This document shows, in pieces, positions 17,495 to 26,439 of a stretch of 64,000 bases of DNA. The DNA comes from Pseudomonas abietaniphila (GTDB taxonomy: Bacteria > Pseudomonadota > Gammaproteobacteria > Pseudomonadales > Pseudomonadaceae). The stretch lies in contig NZ_CP155619.1 of the NCBI RefSeq assembly GCF_039697315.1, forward strand, positions 4,030,001 to 4,094,000. The letters run 5' to 3'. Position 1 is the first letter of the stretch. Every line of letters begins with the position of its first letter. Under the pieces are notes generated by a model. It was given only the letters and a program-made list of their open reading frames with translations, did no database searches and was not told the origin of the DNA. The position numbers were made by a program, and so were the translations under genes.

Positions 17495-18700
17495 ATGACC
17501 TTGCCCGCTTCACCTTCTTCGCGCGACTTCTTCATTGCAGCCGCCGCGTTGTTGATCGCGATGGTCGGCACGACGCTGCCGACACCGTTGTATGCGATTT
17601 ATCAGCAACGGCTGGGTTTCGATGCCAGTTGGCTGACGATCATTTTTTCCATTTATGCGGCAGGCGTGATCGCTGCGTTGCTGGCCGTCGGGAGTTGGTC
17701 GGATCAGTTGGGGCGGCGGCCGATGCTGCTTGCCGGGTTGTCGATGGGGGCGATCAGCGCGGTGATATTCCTGTGCACCGATTCGATCGGCGGCTTGCTG
17801 ATCGGGCGACTGTTCTCAGGGTTTTCGGCCGGCATCATGACCGGTACGGCGACAGTGGCGGTGATTGAGCTGGCGCCCAAAGCCTGGAAGAACGCCACGT
17901 TGATGGCGACCGCCGCGAACATGCTGGGGTTGGGACTCGGGCCTTTGCTGGCCGGGTTCACTTCGCAGTACATCGACGATCCGTTGCACCTGATTTTCTA
18001 CGTGCACCTCGCGATGTTACTGCTGGCTGCGCTGGGCATTGCCGTGATTCGCGAGACCGTAAAGCGTCCGGCGCAATTGAAGCTGGGCATTCAGAAACCC
18101 TCGGTCCCGGTCTCGGTTCGCGGTGTTTTCATTTCTGCGTCCATTGCTGGCCTGGCGGGTTTCAGTGTTGCGGGATTGTTCACCAGCATGGTGCCGTCGG
18201 TGATGATTCACATCATGGAGGAGCGGGGCGGACTGGTGATCGGTGCAGTGATCGGTTTGTTCTTCGTGGCATCGATCGTGGGTCAGGCGTCGTTGCAGTG
18301 GCTTCCCAAAACCCAGCACATGAACCTGGGTTGCGTGGGCTTGATGCTGGGCATGATCTCTCTGGGCGTGAGCATCGCCACCGCCCAATTGCTGCTGCTC
18401 ATTCTCGCCGGCCTGCTCGCGGGGATCGGGCAGGGCATGATCCTGCGCTCAGGCATGGGCGCGGTGACGGCGAGCAGTCCGCCTGATCAGAAGGCCGCTG
18501 TGACCTCCGCATTCTTCGTGGTGCTCTACGTGTCGATTTCGGTGCCGGTGGTGGCGGTCGGCTTCAGCGTGCAGGCGTTCGGCTTGCCTCATGTTGGCGA
18601 GTTCTTCGCTTCGCTGGTGGCGCTGGTCGCCTTGCTGGCGATGTTCAGCATGAAGCGGGTGCAGGCCCGGCAAGCGGCCGTTTCATCGGCAGGAAGCTGA
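17495..18700 (+). CDS. MFS transporter
   Basis: Twelve-helix major facilitator of 401 residues; motif A reads GSWSDQLGRRPML between helices 2 and 3. The ATG at 17495 has a strong CTGGAGG four bases upstream, which decides it over the in-frame upstream codon. It resembles drug or metabolite efflux carriers rather than the aldonate importers elsewhere in the window. Divergent from the LacI gene; the broken phosphodiesterase gene starts three bases after its stop. Substrate unknown. Confidence 0.85.
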   Translation: MTLPASPSSRDFFIAAAALLIAMVGTTLPTPLYAIYQQRLGFDASWLTIIFSIYAAGVIAALLAVGSWSDQLGRRPMLLAGLSMGAISAVIFLCTDSIGGLLIGRLFSGFSAGIMTGTATVAVIELAPKAWKNATLMATAANMLGLGLGPLLAGFTSQYIDDPLHLIFYVHLAMLLLAALGIAVIRETVKRPAQLKLGIQKPSVPVSVRGVFISASIAGLAGFSVAGLFTSMVPSVMIHIMEERGGLVIGAVIGLFFVASIVGQASLQWLPKTQHMNLGCVGLMLGMISLGVSIATAQLLLLILAGLLAGIGQGMILRSGMGAVTASSPPDQKAAVTSAFFVVLYVSISVPVVAVGFSVQAFGLPHVGEFFASLVALVALLAMFSMKRVQARQAAVSSAGS

Positions 18701-18703
18701 CCG

Positions 18704-19179
18704 ATGACGATCAAGGTCGGCCTCATTTCAGACACCCACGGCCTGCTGCGTCCGCAGGCGCTGGACGCGTTGCGCGGCTGTGATTACCTGATCCATGGTG
18801 GCGACATCGGCAAGCCGGAAATTCTGGACGCGTTGAGAGATGTTGCGCCGCTGACGGTGGTGCGAGGCAACAACGACACCGACGATGCCTGGGCATCGGA
18901 GGTGCCGTATGAAGCCATCCTGAGGATTGGCGACCTGGCGACCTGGCGATCTACGTCACCCACATCCTGGCAGACGTGCCAGACCCATTGCCGTCTGAGG
19001 TCAGCGTGGTGGTGACCGGGCATTCCCATAAGCCGTTGCAGCAGATGCGACAGGGCGTGCTGTTCATCAACCCGGGCAGCGCCGGTCCACGGCGTTTCAA
19101 GTTGCCGATCACGGTCGGGATACTGCACATCGACGGGGTCGATGTGCGAGGCGAGTTGATCGAGTTGAACCTGAGTTGA
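18704..19179 (+). pseudogene. YfcE/MJ0936-type metallophosphoesterase, frameshifted by an 8-base duplication
   Basis: The first part (18704 to about 18930) encodes the metallophosphoesterase motifs SDTHG, HGGDIG and GNND; the second frame (about 18946-19179) encodes GHSHKP and NPGSAGPRRFKLP. Between them GCGACCTG occurs twice in tandem (18930-18937 and 18938-18945). Removing one copy restores a continuous 155-residue protein of normal family length. As written, translation of the first frame leaves the family sequence and stops at 19015, losing the second metal-binding histidine motif. Intact relatives hydrolyse phosphodiesters with Mn or Ni. Could be real inactivation, slippage-based switching or a sequencing error. 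Confidence 0.85.
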
Positions 19180-19232
19180 AATGCCCGTTGTCGGCGTGAG
19201 CATGCTCACACCCACAGGGATTTGCGAAGGCC

Positions 19233-20024
19233 CTACTTCGCAATCGGGTCCAGCCCGCTGGCCTTGATCGCAGGCGCTGCCGCCGACGAGCTCAGGAACT
19301 CCAGGAACTGTTTGGCTTGCTCCGGATGTTTGCTCTTGGTCACGACGCCTGCGGAATACAGGGTCATCTGCTGGGCCTGATCAGGGATCAGACCGATGAT
19401 GTCGATCCCGTCCACCGGCTTCAATTCGCTCAATTGTTGAAAGCCGATCTCGGCGTCCCCACGCGCAACCACTTCACCTACGGGCTCGGCGGGGATCATG
19501 TGGCTCTTGCTCTGGATACGGTCGGCGATGTGCATTTGGTTGAACAGAACGCGTGACAGGTAAACGCCGCTGGCGCTGTCGGAATACGCGATGCTCTTGG
19601 CGTCGAGCAGGGTCTGTTTGAAAGCGTCCATGGTACTGATATCAGGGTGCGGCGCGCCGTGACGGACAGCCATGGCGATGTAGGATTTGCCCAGATCGAC
19701 GCGGGTTTTCGGATCGACCTTGCCGTCTTTGATCAGCTTGTCCAGAGCGGCACCCACCATCAGCACGACATCGGCAGGCTCCTGACGCGCTAGGCGATTG
19801 GGGATGGCCTGCGGGGTTGCGCCCATTGACGGCGCCACTTCACCTTGCAGTTTGACGCCCACGCGTTGTTCGTAATCCGGGGTCACGGCCTTGAAGGCGC
19901 CCATGATGCCGCCGGAGCTCAAAACGATCAGTTGAACGGGGGCTGTGGCCGTTGCGGCATGGGTAAAAGCCGCAGGAATGAAGGTGATGGCGGCGCTCAG
20001 CAGGTAAGGCAGGATTTTTTTCAT
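19233..20024 (-). CDS. Orphan periplasmic solute-binding protein, ModA-like
   Basis: A 263-residue exported protein: signal peptide MKKILPYLLSAAITFIPAAF with cleavage near THAATA, then an extracellular solute-binding fold related to molybdate-binding ModA (VLSSGGIMGAFKAVTPDYEQ, PADVVLMVGAALDKLI, SGVYLSRVLFNQM). The ATG at 20024 starts the signal peptide; the open frame upstream is the terminator and leader region. No permease or ATPase gene is adjacent, so it may serve a distant transporter or act as a sensor ligand-carrier. Ligand unknown. Confidence 0.8.
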   Translation of the reverse strand: MKKILPYLLSAAITFIPAAFTHAATATAPVQLIVLSSGGIMGAFKAVTPDYEQRVGVKLQGEVAPSMGATPQAIPNRLARQEPADVVLMVGAALDKLIKDGKVDPKTRVDLGKSYIAMAVRHGAPHPDISTMDAFKQTLLDAKSIAYSDSASGVYLSRVLFNQMHIADRIQSKSHMIPAEPVGEVVARGDAEIGFQQLSELKPVDGIDIIGLIPDQAQQMTLYSAGVVTKSKHPEQAKQFLEFLSSSAAAPAIKASGLDPIAK

Positions 20025-20162
20025 GAAGATGAACCTGGCGTTGTTAGAGGTGAATCTGAGGAAATAAAAACAGCGCGGGCAGTATGTGGCAAATGTGCGC
20101 TGAGTAAATCCCTTTCTTGCGACCTCGGATTCACAGACGCCATTTGCCACACTGGGTTCAGT

Positions 20163-20206
20163 AAAAAAAGGCCGCGCCGAGTGGTTGACCCGGCGCGGCC
20201 TTTTTT
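20163..20206. terminator. Intrinsic terminator, bidirectional
   Basis: Ten-base GC stem GGCCGCGCCG (20170-20179) with CGGCGCGGCC (20191-20200), A-run before and T-run after. It lies just after the chemoreceptor stop on the minus strand and reads well in both directions. Confidence 0.9.
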
Positions 20207-20211
20207 CCGGT

Positions 20212-22134
20212 TTACACCTTGAAGTGGCTGACCAGCATCTGCAACTGGTTGCCCAGACGGGCCAGTTCGACGCTGGACGCGGCGGTTTCTTCACTGGCGG
20301 CGGCAGTCTGCTCGGAGACGTCGCGGACGTTGAGGATACTGCGGCTGATTTCTTCGGCCACCGAGCTTTGCTGCTCGGCCGCAGCGGCGATCTGCTGGTT
20401 CATCGCCTGAATGTTCGACACGGTGTGGGTGATGTTTTCCAGTGAGGTACCGGCCTTGCGGGTCAGCGCCACGCTGCTGTCGGTGAGGTTGCGACTGCTG
20501 AGCATGATGTCCGAGACCTGACGTGTGCCGTTCTGCAGGGCGGCAACCAGGCCTTCGATTTCTTCGGTGGATTGCTGGGTGCGTTGCGCCAGCCCGCGGA
20601 CTTCATCGGCCACGACCGCAAATCCACGGCCGGCTTCGCCCGCGCGGGCCGCTTCGATCGCGGCATTGAGCGCCAGCAGGTTGGTCTGTTCGGCAACGGC
20701 CTTGATCACGTCCATCACCTTGCCGATCTTGTCGCTTTCCTGTTCCAGAACGCTCATCGCGTCCGTGGAGCGGACCACTTCGCTGGCCAGTTTTTCAATC
20801 TGTGCAATCGCTTCGCCCACGACCTTATCGCCATCACGGGCCTGCTTGTCGGCATCGGAGGCCGCGACCGACGCCTGTTCGGCGTTGCGCGCTACTTCGT
20901 GAACGGTGGCAGACATTTCATGCATCGCGGTGGCGACCTGGTCGGTCTCTACCTTCTGGCTGTTGACGCCAGCGCTGGTTTGCTCGGTGACCGCAGACAG
21001 TTCTTCGGCGGCGCTGGCGATTTGCGTGACGCTGTCACGGATACCGCCGATCAGTTCACGCAGGGTGGTGCCCATGCGCTGAATGCCGTGCTGCAGCACG
21101 CCCAGTTCATCCTTGCGAGTGATGATCATGTCGTGCGACAGATCGCCTGATGCGATGCGGTCGACGACCGTCAGGGTTTCCTGCAACGGGCCGGTGATCT
21201 GGCGAGTAATGAGCAGTGCTGCCAGGGCACCGAAGATCAGCGCCAGCAGGGTGCCGCCGATTTGCAACGTGCGCGCCTCGTGAACATCGGACTCGCCCAG
21301 CGTGTTCTGAATGTCGATCAGTTGCTGGCTCAGTTTGATGATTTGGGCTTGCTCTTCGGTCATCTCGGCGCGCGCTGCGTTGATGTTGTCGGTGGCTGAC
21401 TTGAAGCCTTGAACCGAGGTGCGGTAGCCGATCAACGACGCTTCGAGTTGTTTCAAACGGTCGGCTTGCGTACCGCCAAATGTCGAGTTGAGCTGCTCAA
21501 GGCCGCTGATGGCGGCAGACAACTGACGAGTCGCCGCTTCTTCTGTCTTGGCCGTGACGTTACCGGTGTAGCCGCGCACTTCGTAGCGCACCAGCATCAC
21601 GTCTTCCTTGGCCTTGATGATGGTCTGGTACTGCTCGAAGCGACGTTCGTCGGTCGGGTCCAGCTTCATCACGTCATCGTTGATCGCAGCGATCAGCTCG
21701 GCCGCCTTGACGGCATCGACGCCCATGTCGGCGCGTACCTTGGCGCTGGTTCGGTAGCCATCGCGCATCTTGTTCAGCGAGTTTTGATAAGCACTGATCT
21801 GATCGCCCAACGCTTTGATCGTGGGTACGTTCAGCGGGTTGCTGAAGGTGGTCTGCAGGTATTGCTGTTGGGCCTTGTAGGCGTCGAGGGCAGTCTGCAC
21901 GGTTTGTGCGACGGCCTCATCGCCGTTGCTAAGCATGTATTGCAGACGGGTCACGCGCAGGTCGGTGAGTTTGTAGCCGAGCTTGGTGATATCGGCCACG
22001 CGATCACTGCGGTAGGTCATGTTGCCCAGGCTGTTCCAGCCAATCAGTGCAAGCAAGGCAGTAAAAACGAGTACGACACCGAACCCGAGGGCCAGCTTCA
22101 TATTGACGCTGATGTTGGCGAACCAGCTCTTCAT
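20212..22134 (-). CDS. Methyl-accepting chemotaxis protein, probable HBM sensor (McpS-like)
   Basis: Chemoreceptor of 640 residues. A membrane helix (about 12-33) is followed by a roughly 250-residue all-helical periplasmic region, a second membrane helix near 285-310, a HAMP domain ([20 protein letters not shown]) and a long signalling coiled coil. The conserved tip [19 protein letters not shown] is intact. Length and helical sensor match the HBM receptors of Pseudomonas such as McpS and McpQ, which bind TCA-cycle acids or citrate; the ligand here is not determinable. No pentapeptide tether at the C-terminus. ATG at 22134 begins the first helix; single-gene unit ending in a terminator. Confidence 0.92.
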   Translation of the reverse strand: MKSWFANISVNMKLALGFGVVLVFTALLALIGWNSLGNMTYRSDRVADITKLGYKLTDLRVTRLQYMLSNGDEAVAQTVQTALDAYKAQQQYLQTTFSNPLNVPTIKALGDQISAYQNSLNKMRDGYRTSAKVRADMGVDAVKAAELIAAINDDVMKLDPTDERRFEQYQTIIKAKEDVMLVRYEVRGYTGNVTAKTEEAATRQLSAAISGLEQLNSTFGGTQADRLKQLEASLIGYRTSVQGFKSATDNINAARAEMTEEQAQIIKLSQQLIDIQNTLGESDVHEARTLQIGGTLLALIFGALAALLITRQITGPLQETLTVVDRIASGDLSHDMIITRKDELGVLQHGIQRMGTTLRELIGGIRDSVTQIASAAEELSAVTEQTSAGVNSQKVETDQVATAMHEMSATVHEVARNAEQASVAASDADKQARDGDKVVGEAIAQIEKLASEVVRSTDAMSVLEQESDKIGKVMDVIKAVAEQTNLLALNAAIEAARAGEAGRGFAVVADEVRGLAQRTQQSTEEIEGLVAALQNGTRQVSDIMLSSRNLTDSSVALTRKAGTSLENITHTVSNIQAMNQQIAAAAEQQSSVAEEISRSILNVRDVSEQTAAASEETAASSVELARLGNQLQMLVSHFKV

Positions 22135-22330
22135 CACAATTCTCCCGAGTATCAATTTTTTGAAGTCATTAGCTGGAAGGTTGTTGTTATGACGGCCAGC
22201 GAAACATTCAGATGTACGAATGCATCGGCCGGATCTGGAAAATCTGAAAGAAATGTCTGAAAACGACGTCGGTTTTTTCAGGCGAGGTAGAACGCGAGGA
22301 AGGTGATGCGGGGCTTTTTCCAGGACCAGA

Positions 22331-22358
22331 AACAATCAAGCCCGGCGAAGGCCGGGCT
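22331..22358 (-). terminator. Probable intrinsic terminator of the repeat-protein gene
   Basis: Perfect eight-base stem AGCCCGGC (22339-22346)/GCCGGGCT (22351-22358) with a GAAG loop; on the minus strand it is followed by a T-rich stretch. It lies about 20 bases after the stop at 22379. Confidence 0.65.
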
Positions 22359-22378
22359 GGGAAGGAGCAGAGCGGGAA

Positions 22379-22687
22379 TCAGCTCAGGCGGCTTGCACCT
22401 ACGTGATCGGCGCCATCGGCAGCGATGCGGCCCATGTTGGTGTGGTCGGAACCGTTTTCAGCAACGCGGTTCGCACCGACGCGGTCAGCGCCATCAGCAG
22501 CAACGCGGTTTGCACCGACGCGGTCAGCGCCATCAGCAGCAACACGACCCATGTTGGTATGGTCAGAACCGTTTTCGGCAACGACTGGTGCATTAAGGTG
22601 CTGGCTGGCATCGACAGCGGGCAGGGCAAATGCGCTGCTTGCCAGTACGGAGAAGGCCAGGCCAAAGATCAGTGTGTTGGTTTTCAT
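22379..22687 (-). CDS. Small exported protein of five 13-residue repeats
   Basis: A 102-residue protein. Residues 1-21 form a clear signal peptide ending SAFA. After a 14-residue spacer come five exact-length 13-residue repeats (residues 36-48, 49-61, 62-74, 75-87, 88-100) of two kinds: VAENGSDHTNMGR (first and fourth) and VAADGADRVGANR with variants. The shared frame is VAxxGxDxxxxxR. I do not recognise a characterised function; similar short repeat proteins with xGxDR units occur in pseudomonads. Regular Gly/Asp spacing could bind metal or form a beta-solenoid, but both are guesses. Own promoter region; a terminator follows. Confidence 0.8.
   Translation of the reverse strand: MKTNTLIFGLAFSVLASSAFALPAVDASQHLNAPVVAENGSDHTNMGRVAADGADRVGANRVAADGADRVGANRVAENGSDHTNMGRIAADGADHVGASRLS
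22388..22582 (-). repeat. Five tandem 39-base coding repeats
   Basis: DNA counterpart of the 13-residue units. The second and third units are nearly identical at the DNA level and the first and fourth match each other closely, which points to duplication of a two-unit block. Confidence 0.75.
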
Positions 22688-22950
22688 GGTGGTTGCTCCA
22701 GAACTCGTTAGTGATTAACTCGGTATGGAGGCAATGTTACGCCGCGCTGGATTATTAAGAAGTCAATCGCATTGGTAGCGATCATCGCTGTGGTTGATAG
22801 TTGGATGGGCTGGTCGGGCAAATAAAGAAGGCGGGGCACCCTCGGCCCGGTTTGAGACGATCACGCAAAAGCTTGAGCGGATCGCACGTACCCTGCGATT
22901 CGCGTCTCCTTAACCTTGAGCCTACTGAATATCACAGAGGGCTCAACGCC

Positions 22951-23526
22951 ATGCTCACGCTCAATACCCTGCTGCAAAAGGCTTCCCGCCTCGACAAACT
23001 CGGCATCCATCTGATCAGGATCGGCGTCGCCATCATCTTTATCTGGATCGGTGCATTGAAGTTCGTGCCCTACGAGGCCGACAGCATCACCCCGTTCGTA
23101 GCCAACAGCCCGGTGATGTCGTTCTTTTATGAACACCCGCACGAGTACAAGGAACACCTGACCCATGAAGGCCAGCTCGACCCGGTCAAACGCGAATGGC
23201 AGGTTAGCAACAACACCTACGCGTTCTCCGACGGGTTGGGCACTGTCGAGATCCTGATCGGCTTGCTGGTGCTGTCATATGGCTTCTCTCGCCGTCTGGG
23301 CATGGTGGGTTCGGTCCTCGCCTTCCTGACGCCCATCGTGACCCTTTCGTTTCTCTTCACGACACCCGAAGCCTGGGTTTCCAATCTTGGCGATGCCGAC
23401 TATGGATTCCCCTACCTCTCCGGCGGAGGCCGCCTGGTGCTCAAGGATGTGCTGATGCTTGCGGGCGCCGTGATGATGATCGCCGACTCGGCGCGCCAGC
23501 TGCTGCAGGCGCCGGTCAAACGGTGA
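22951..23526 (+). CDS. YkgB/RclC-family inner-membrane protein (DUF417)
   Basis: A 191-residue membrane protein with about four hydrophobic helices and family motifs GVAIIFIWIGALKFVPYEADSI and FLFTTPEAWV. In E. coli the homologue RclC belongs to a reactive-chlorine resistance operon, but no rclA, rclB or rclR is next to it here. The ATG at 22951 has AGAGGG upstream and starts at the usual family N-terminus; the open frame further upstream is leader. It stands alone, so stress resistance is inferred from family only. Confidence 0.85.
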   Translation: MLTLNTLLQKASRLDKLGIHLIRIGVAIIFIWIGALKFVPYEADSITPFVANSPVMSFFYEHPHEYKEHLTHEGQLDPVKREWQVSNNTYAFSDGLGTVEILIGLLVLSYGFSRRLGMVGSVLAFLTPIVTLSFLFTTPEAWVSNLGDADYGFPYLSGGGRLVLKDVLMLAGAVMMIADSARQLLQAPVKR

Positions 23527-23784
23527 GATGACTGACGCTGAAAACTACGTTGGCGGGCCTGATGGCGTCAGCATTTCGTCGAGCGATCTGACGAAGCGTT
23601 GACCATCAGGTTCGCGCAAGACTTGACGATCAGACTCCTCAAACGCTGGCGTCAACTTTCTCTCCCTCGACTGTATCAGGGATGAAATATTTCAACTGTC
23701 GAGGTTGAGCGGAACAAAATACCGTGTACTGGCTTCAGTCTCCGCCAAGGGTGGCGGTCTTCTAACCAGTATGGAAGTTGCGTT

Positions 23785-24966
23785 ATGAAACCTGTTCAGC
23801 GATTTACCACACTCGACAGTTTCAGAGGTGTTTGCGCATTGCTGGTCGTGTTCTTCCATCTGCATGTGGTCGACACGTTCATCCAGCTGCCGTTCTTCCG
23901 ACGAGACGAGGTACTGCTTAATTTCTTCTTTGTCCTCAGTGGCTTTGTTCTTGCTCACACCTACGGCATGAAGCCGAACCTTTCATTCAAATCCTTCTTC
24001 ATTTCCCGAGTTTTTCGCCTCTATCCGCTGCACCTGTTGATGCTGGCCGTGTTCATCCTGTTCGAGACGGTTCGCTGGATCGCCTACAACAAGGGCTTCT
24101 ACCTCAATAACGTTCCGTTTACCGGGCTTTTCGCGCCGAAGGAAATCCTGCCCAACCTGTTCCTGGTTCAGGCCTGGACTACGCTGACGGAAACCATGTC
24201 GTTCAACTACCCGTCCTGGACCATCAGCATCGAGTTTTACATCTACATGCTGTTCGGTGCCCTGTGCATGTTCTCCATGAAAAACCGCTTCCTGTTGTTC
24301 GCCGCGATATCGCTGACGGCCTTTGCGCTGATCTTTTCGGGAAACGAGCCGCTGGTCGAGCGGGCCATGCTCGGGTTGTCCTGCTTCTTTGCCGGCAACA
24401 TCACCTACGTGGTGTACCTGCTCATCCGGGACAAGTTCGTGCCCCGGCCCTGGCTGATGACGATTCTGGAGTGCGCGATGATGTACGCGACCTACTGGAT
24501 CGTGATGAACGACTTCGACTATCGCTCGCCCGTTGGCAGCCTGACGTTTTGCGGGTTGGTGCTGCTGTTCGCGTTCGAAGGTGGTCTGGTGTCTGCGCTG
24601 TTGAAGACCGGCGTATTCGTCCTGCTGGGCAAACTGTCGTATTCGATTTACATGACCCACGCAGCGTTCCTGTTCTGCCTCTCGACAGTGTTCATCGTGG
24701 CGCAGAAAGTCACGGGCCTGGAGCTGGCGCCGATGATCGACGGTCAGCGATTCATGGACACAGGGTCAATGCTCGCCAACAACCTCTTCGTAGTGGCGGT
24801 TGCCGTGGTGTGCGTCGTGATCGCGGGCTTTGCGCACAAATACGTCGAGATGAAAGGCTACGAACTCGGCAAGCGCGTGGTCGGCGGCTCGGCAAAGGCC
24901 AGAACGCCGTTGGACAAGCCGGAGTCAGTCCCTGCGATGGAGCCGCGAGTTGACCGAGTGGCGTGA
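23785..24966 (+). CDS. Acyltransferase 3 family membrane protein (OafA/YrhL type)
   Basis: Integral membrane acyltransferase of 393 residues with ten or so helices. N-terminal motifs LDSFRGVCALLVVFFHLH (catalytic His) and LNFFFVLSGFVLAHTYG are typical. These enzymes transfer acetyl or other acyl groups to surface polysaccharide, peptidoglycan or secreted metabolites. No SGNH domain is fused. A weak inverted repeat (about 23558-23610) lies in the 258-base upstream gap. No polysaccharide genes are adjacent, so the acceptor is unknown. Convergent with the next gene, 40 bases apart. Confidence 0.88.
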   Translation: MKPVQRFTTLDSFRGVCALLVVFFHLHVVDTFIQLPFFRRDEVLLNFFFVLSGFVLAHTYGMKPNLSFKSFFISRVFRLYPLHLLMLAVFILFETVRWIAYNKGFYLNNVPFTGLFAPKEILPNLFLVQAWTTLTETMSFNYPSWTISIEFYIYMLFGALCMFSMKNRFLLFAAISLTAFALIFSGNEPLVERAMLGLSCFFAGNITYVVYLLIRDKFVPRPWLMTILECAMMYATYWIVMNDFDYRSPVGSLTFCGLVLLFAFEGGLVSALLKTGVFVLLGKLSYSIYMTHAAFLFCLSTVFIVAQKVTGLELAPMIDGQRFMDTGSMLANNLFVVAVAVVCVVIAGFAHKYVEMKGYELGKRVVGGSAKARTPLDKPESVPAMEPRVDRVA

Positions 24967-25006
24967 GGATTGAGAGCTCAGCGCGCCTGCGGGTGTGATG
25001 AGCCGT

Positions 25007-26242
25007 TCAACCGCGCAACCATTCCACCATCCCCAGGCCTGCCGCGCGGCCGCTGGCGAAGCACGCGGTGAGCAGATAGCCGCCGGTAGGGGCTTCCCAA
25101 TCGAGCATTTCCCCGGCACAGAACACGCCCGGCAAAGGTTTGAGCATGAGGCGCTCGTCGAGGGCCTCGAAGGGAACGCCACCCGCCGTGCTGATCGCTT
25201 CGTCCAACGGGCGGGGTTTGATCAGCGTCAGCGGCAACAGCTTCATGGCCTTGGCCAGCCGCGCCGGATCAGCGAATGCCTCGGCGGGCGCCAACTCACG
25301 TAACAATGCCGCCTTCACGCCTTCGATGCCGAGCTGACTGTGCAAATGCTTGGACATCGAGCGAGCGCCACGTGGCTTGCTTAACGCTTTCTGCACATCG
25401 GTCAGACTTTTCCCCGGCAGCAGATCAATTTCCACCGTGGCCAAGCCCTGTTGATTGATCGCCTCACGAATCTGCGCCGACAGCGCGTAAATCAAGCTGC
25501 CTTCGACACCGGTCCGGGTGAGCACGCATTCGCCCAGCCGCAGAGGTTGCCCTTGCAGGCCGATGGCGATGTTCTTGAGTGGCGCGCCTGCAAACTTGTC
25601 GCGCAACAGGTCGCTCCAGGCCGAGACCTCAAAACCGCAGTTCGCCGCTTGCAACGGCGCGACGGGCACGCCGCGTTCCTCCAGTAACGGCAACCACGCG
25701 CCATCGGAGCCGAGGCGTGCCCAACTGGCGCCACCCAATGCGAGCAAGGTCGCCGCTGGCTGAAGGATCAATTCACCTTCCGGGTGCGCCATGCGCAGGC
25801 TGTTGTCGGCATTCCAGCCCAGCCAGCGGTGACGGTTGTGGATAACGACGCCTGCGTCGCGCAGGCGCTTGAGCCAGGCGCGCAGCAGCGGCGCGGCTTT
25901 CATGTCCGTCGGGAACACGCGGCCAGAACTGCCCACGAACGTCTGAATGCCCAGTCCGTGAATCCATTCGCACAACGCCTCGGCACCAAAGCCTCGCAGC
26001 AGCGGGGCGATCATCGGGGCGCGTTCGGCATAGCGCGACAGAAACGCCGGGTAGGCCTCGGAGTGAGTGATGTTCATCCCGCCCACGCCGGCCAGCAGAA
26101 ACTTGCGACCCACCGACGGCATGGCGTCGTACAGATCGACCTTGAAGCCCGCCTGGCTCAGCACTTCGGCCGCCATCAGACCGGCAGGGCCGCCGCCGAT
26201 GATGGCGACAGTGTGGGCAGGGGAGGACGTGTCTGAAGTCAT
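25007..26242 (-). CDS. BaiN/HI0933-type FAD-dependent oxidoreductase
   Basis: Flavoprotein of 411 residues. N-terminal dinucleotide motif TVAIIGGGPAGLMAAEVL, the family signature GRKFLLAGVGGMNITHSE and the C-terminal FAD motif GVFCAGEMLDWEAPTGGYLL are all visible. The ATG at 26242 is preferred to a TTG at 26248. Members of this family (TIGR03862-like) are widespread but poorly characterised; BaiN relatives reduce steroid double bonds. Single gene; reaction unknown here. Confidence 0.88.
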   Translation of the reverse strand: MTSDTSSPAHTVAIIGGGPAGLMAAEVLSQAGFKVDLYDAMPSVGRKFLLAGVGGMNITHSEAYPAFLSRYAERAPMIAPLLRGFGAEALCEWIHGLGIQTFVGSSGRVFPTDMKAAPLLRAWLKRLRDAGVVIHNRHRWLGWNADNSLRMAHPEGELILQPAATLLALGGASWARLGSDGAWLPLLEERGVPVAPLQAANCGFEVSAWSDLLRDKFAGAPLKNIAIGLQGQPLRLGECVLTRTGVEGSLIYALSAQIREAINQQGLATVEIDLLPGKSLTDVQKALSKPRGARSMSKHLHSQLGIEGVKAALLRELAPAEAFADPARLAKAMKLLPLTLIKPRPLDEAISTAGGVPFEALDERLMLKPLPGVFCAGEMLDWEAPTGGYLLTACFASGRAAGLGMVEWLRG

Positions 26243-26248
26243 GGGCAA

Positions 26249-26439
26249 GGCGCGGATCGTTGACGTGGGGCGCGCATTCTAACCGAGGTGCATGGCAAAC
26301 GAACGGCCTGTGGACAACTATTGAGCAAAAAACGTACAGCCCTCGCAACGCCTTGCGCTGTATGGCGTCCGTTGCGTTGCGCTCAGGTTATCCACAGGCG
26401 GTTCCACAGTGGATGTGGGTAACCCCGTTCGCTCATTCT
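26249..26439. other. Gap with two DnaA-box-like sequences
   Basis: A perfect TTATCCACA lies at 26388-26396, and TTGTCCACA, one base off consensus, on the opposite strand at 26309-26317. No AT-rich unwinding region or origin-linked gene is nearby, so this is more likely a minor DnaA-titrating or chance site than an origin. Confidence 0.35.

Noticed and set aside
22403..22711. Plus-strand frames opposite the 13-residue repeat protein, which also look repetitive
   Set aside because: Any frame across a 39-base repeat is repetitive; only the minus-strand frame has a signal peptide and a following terminator.
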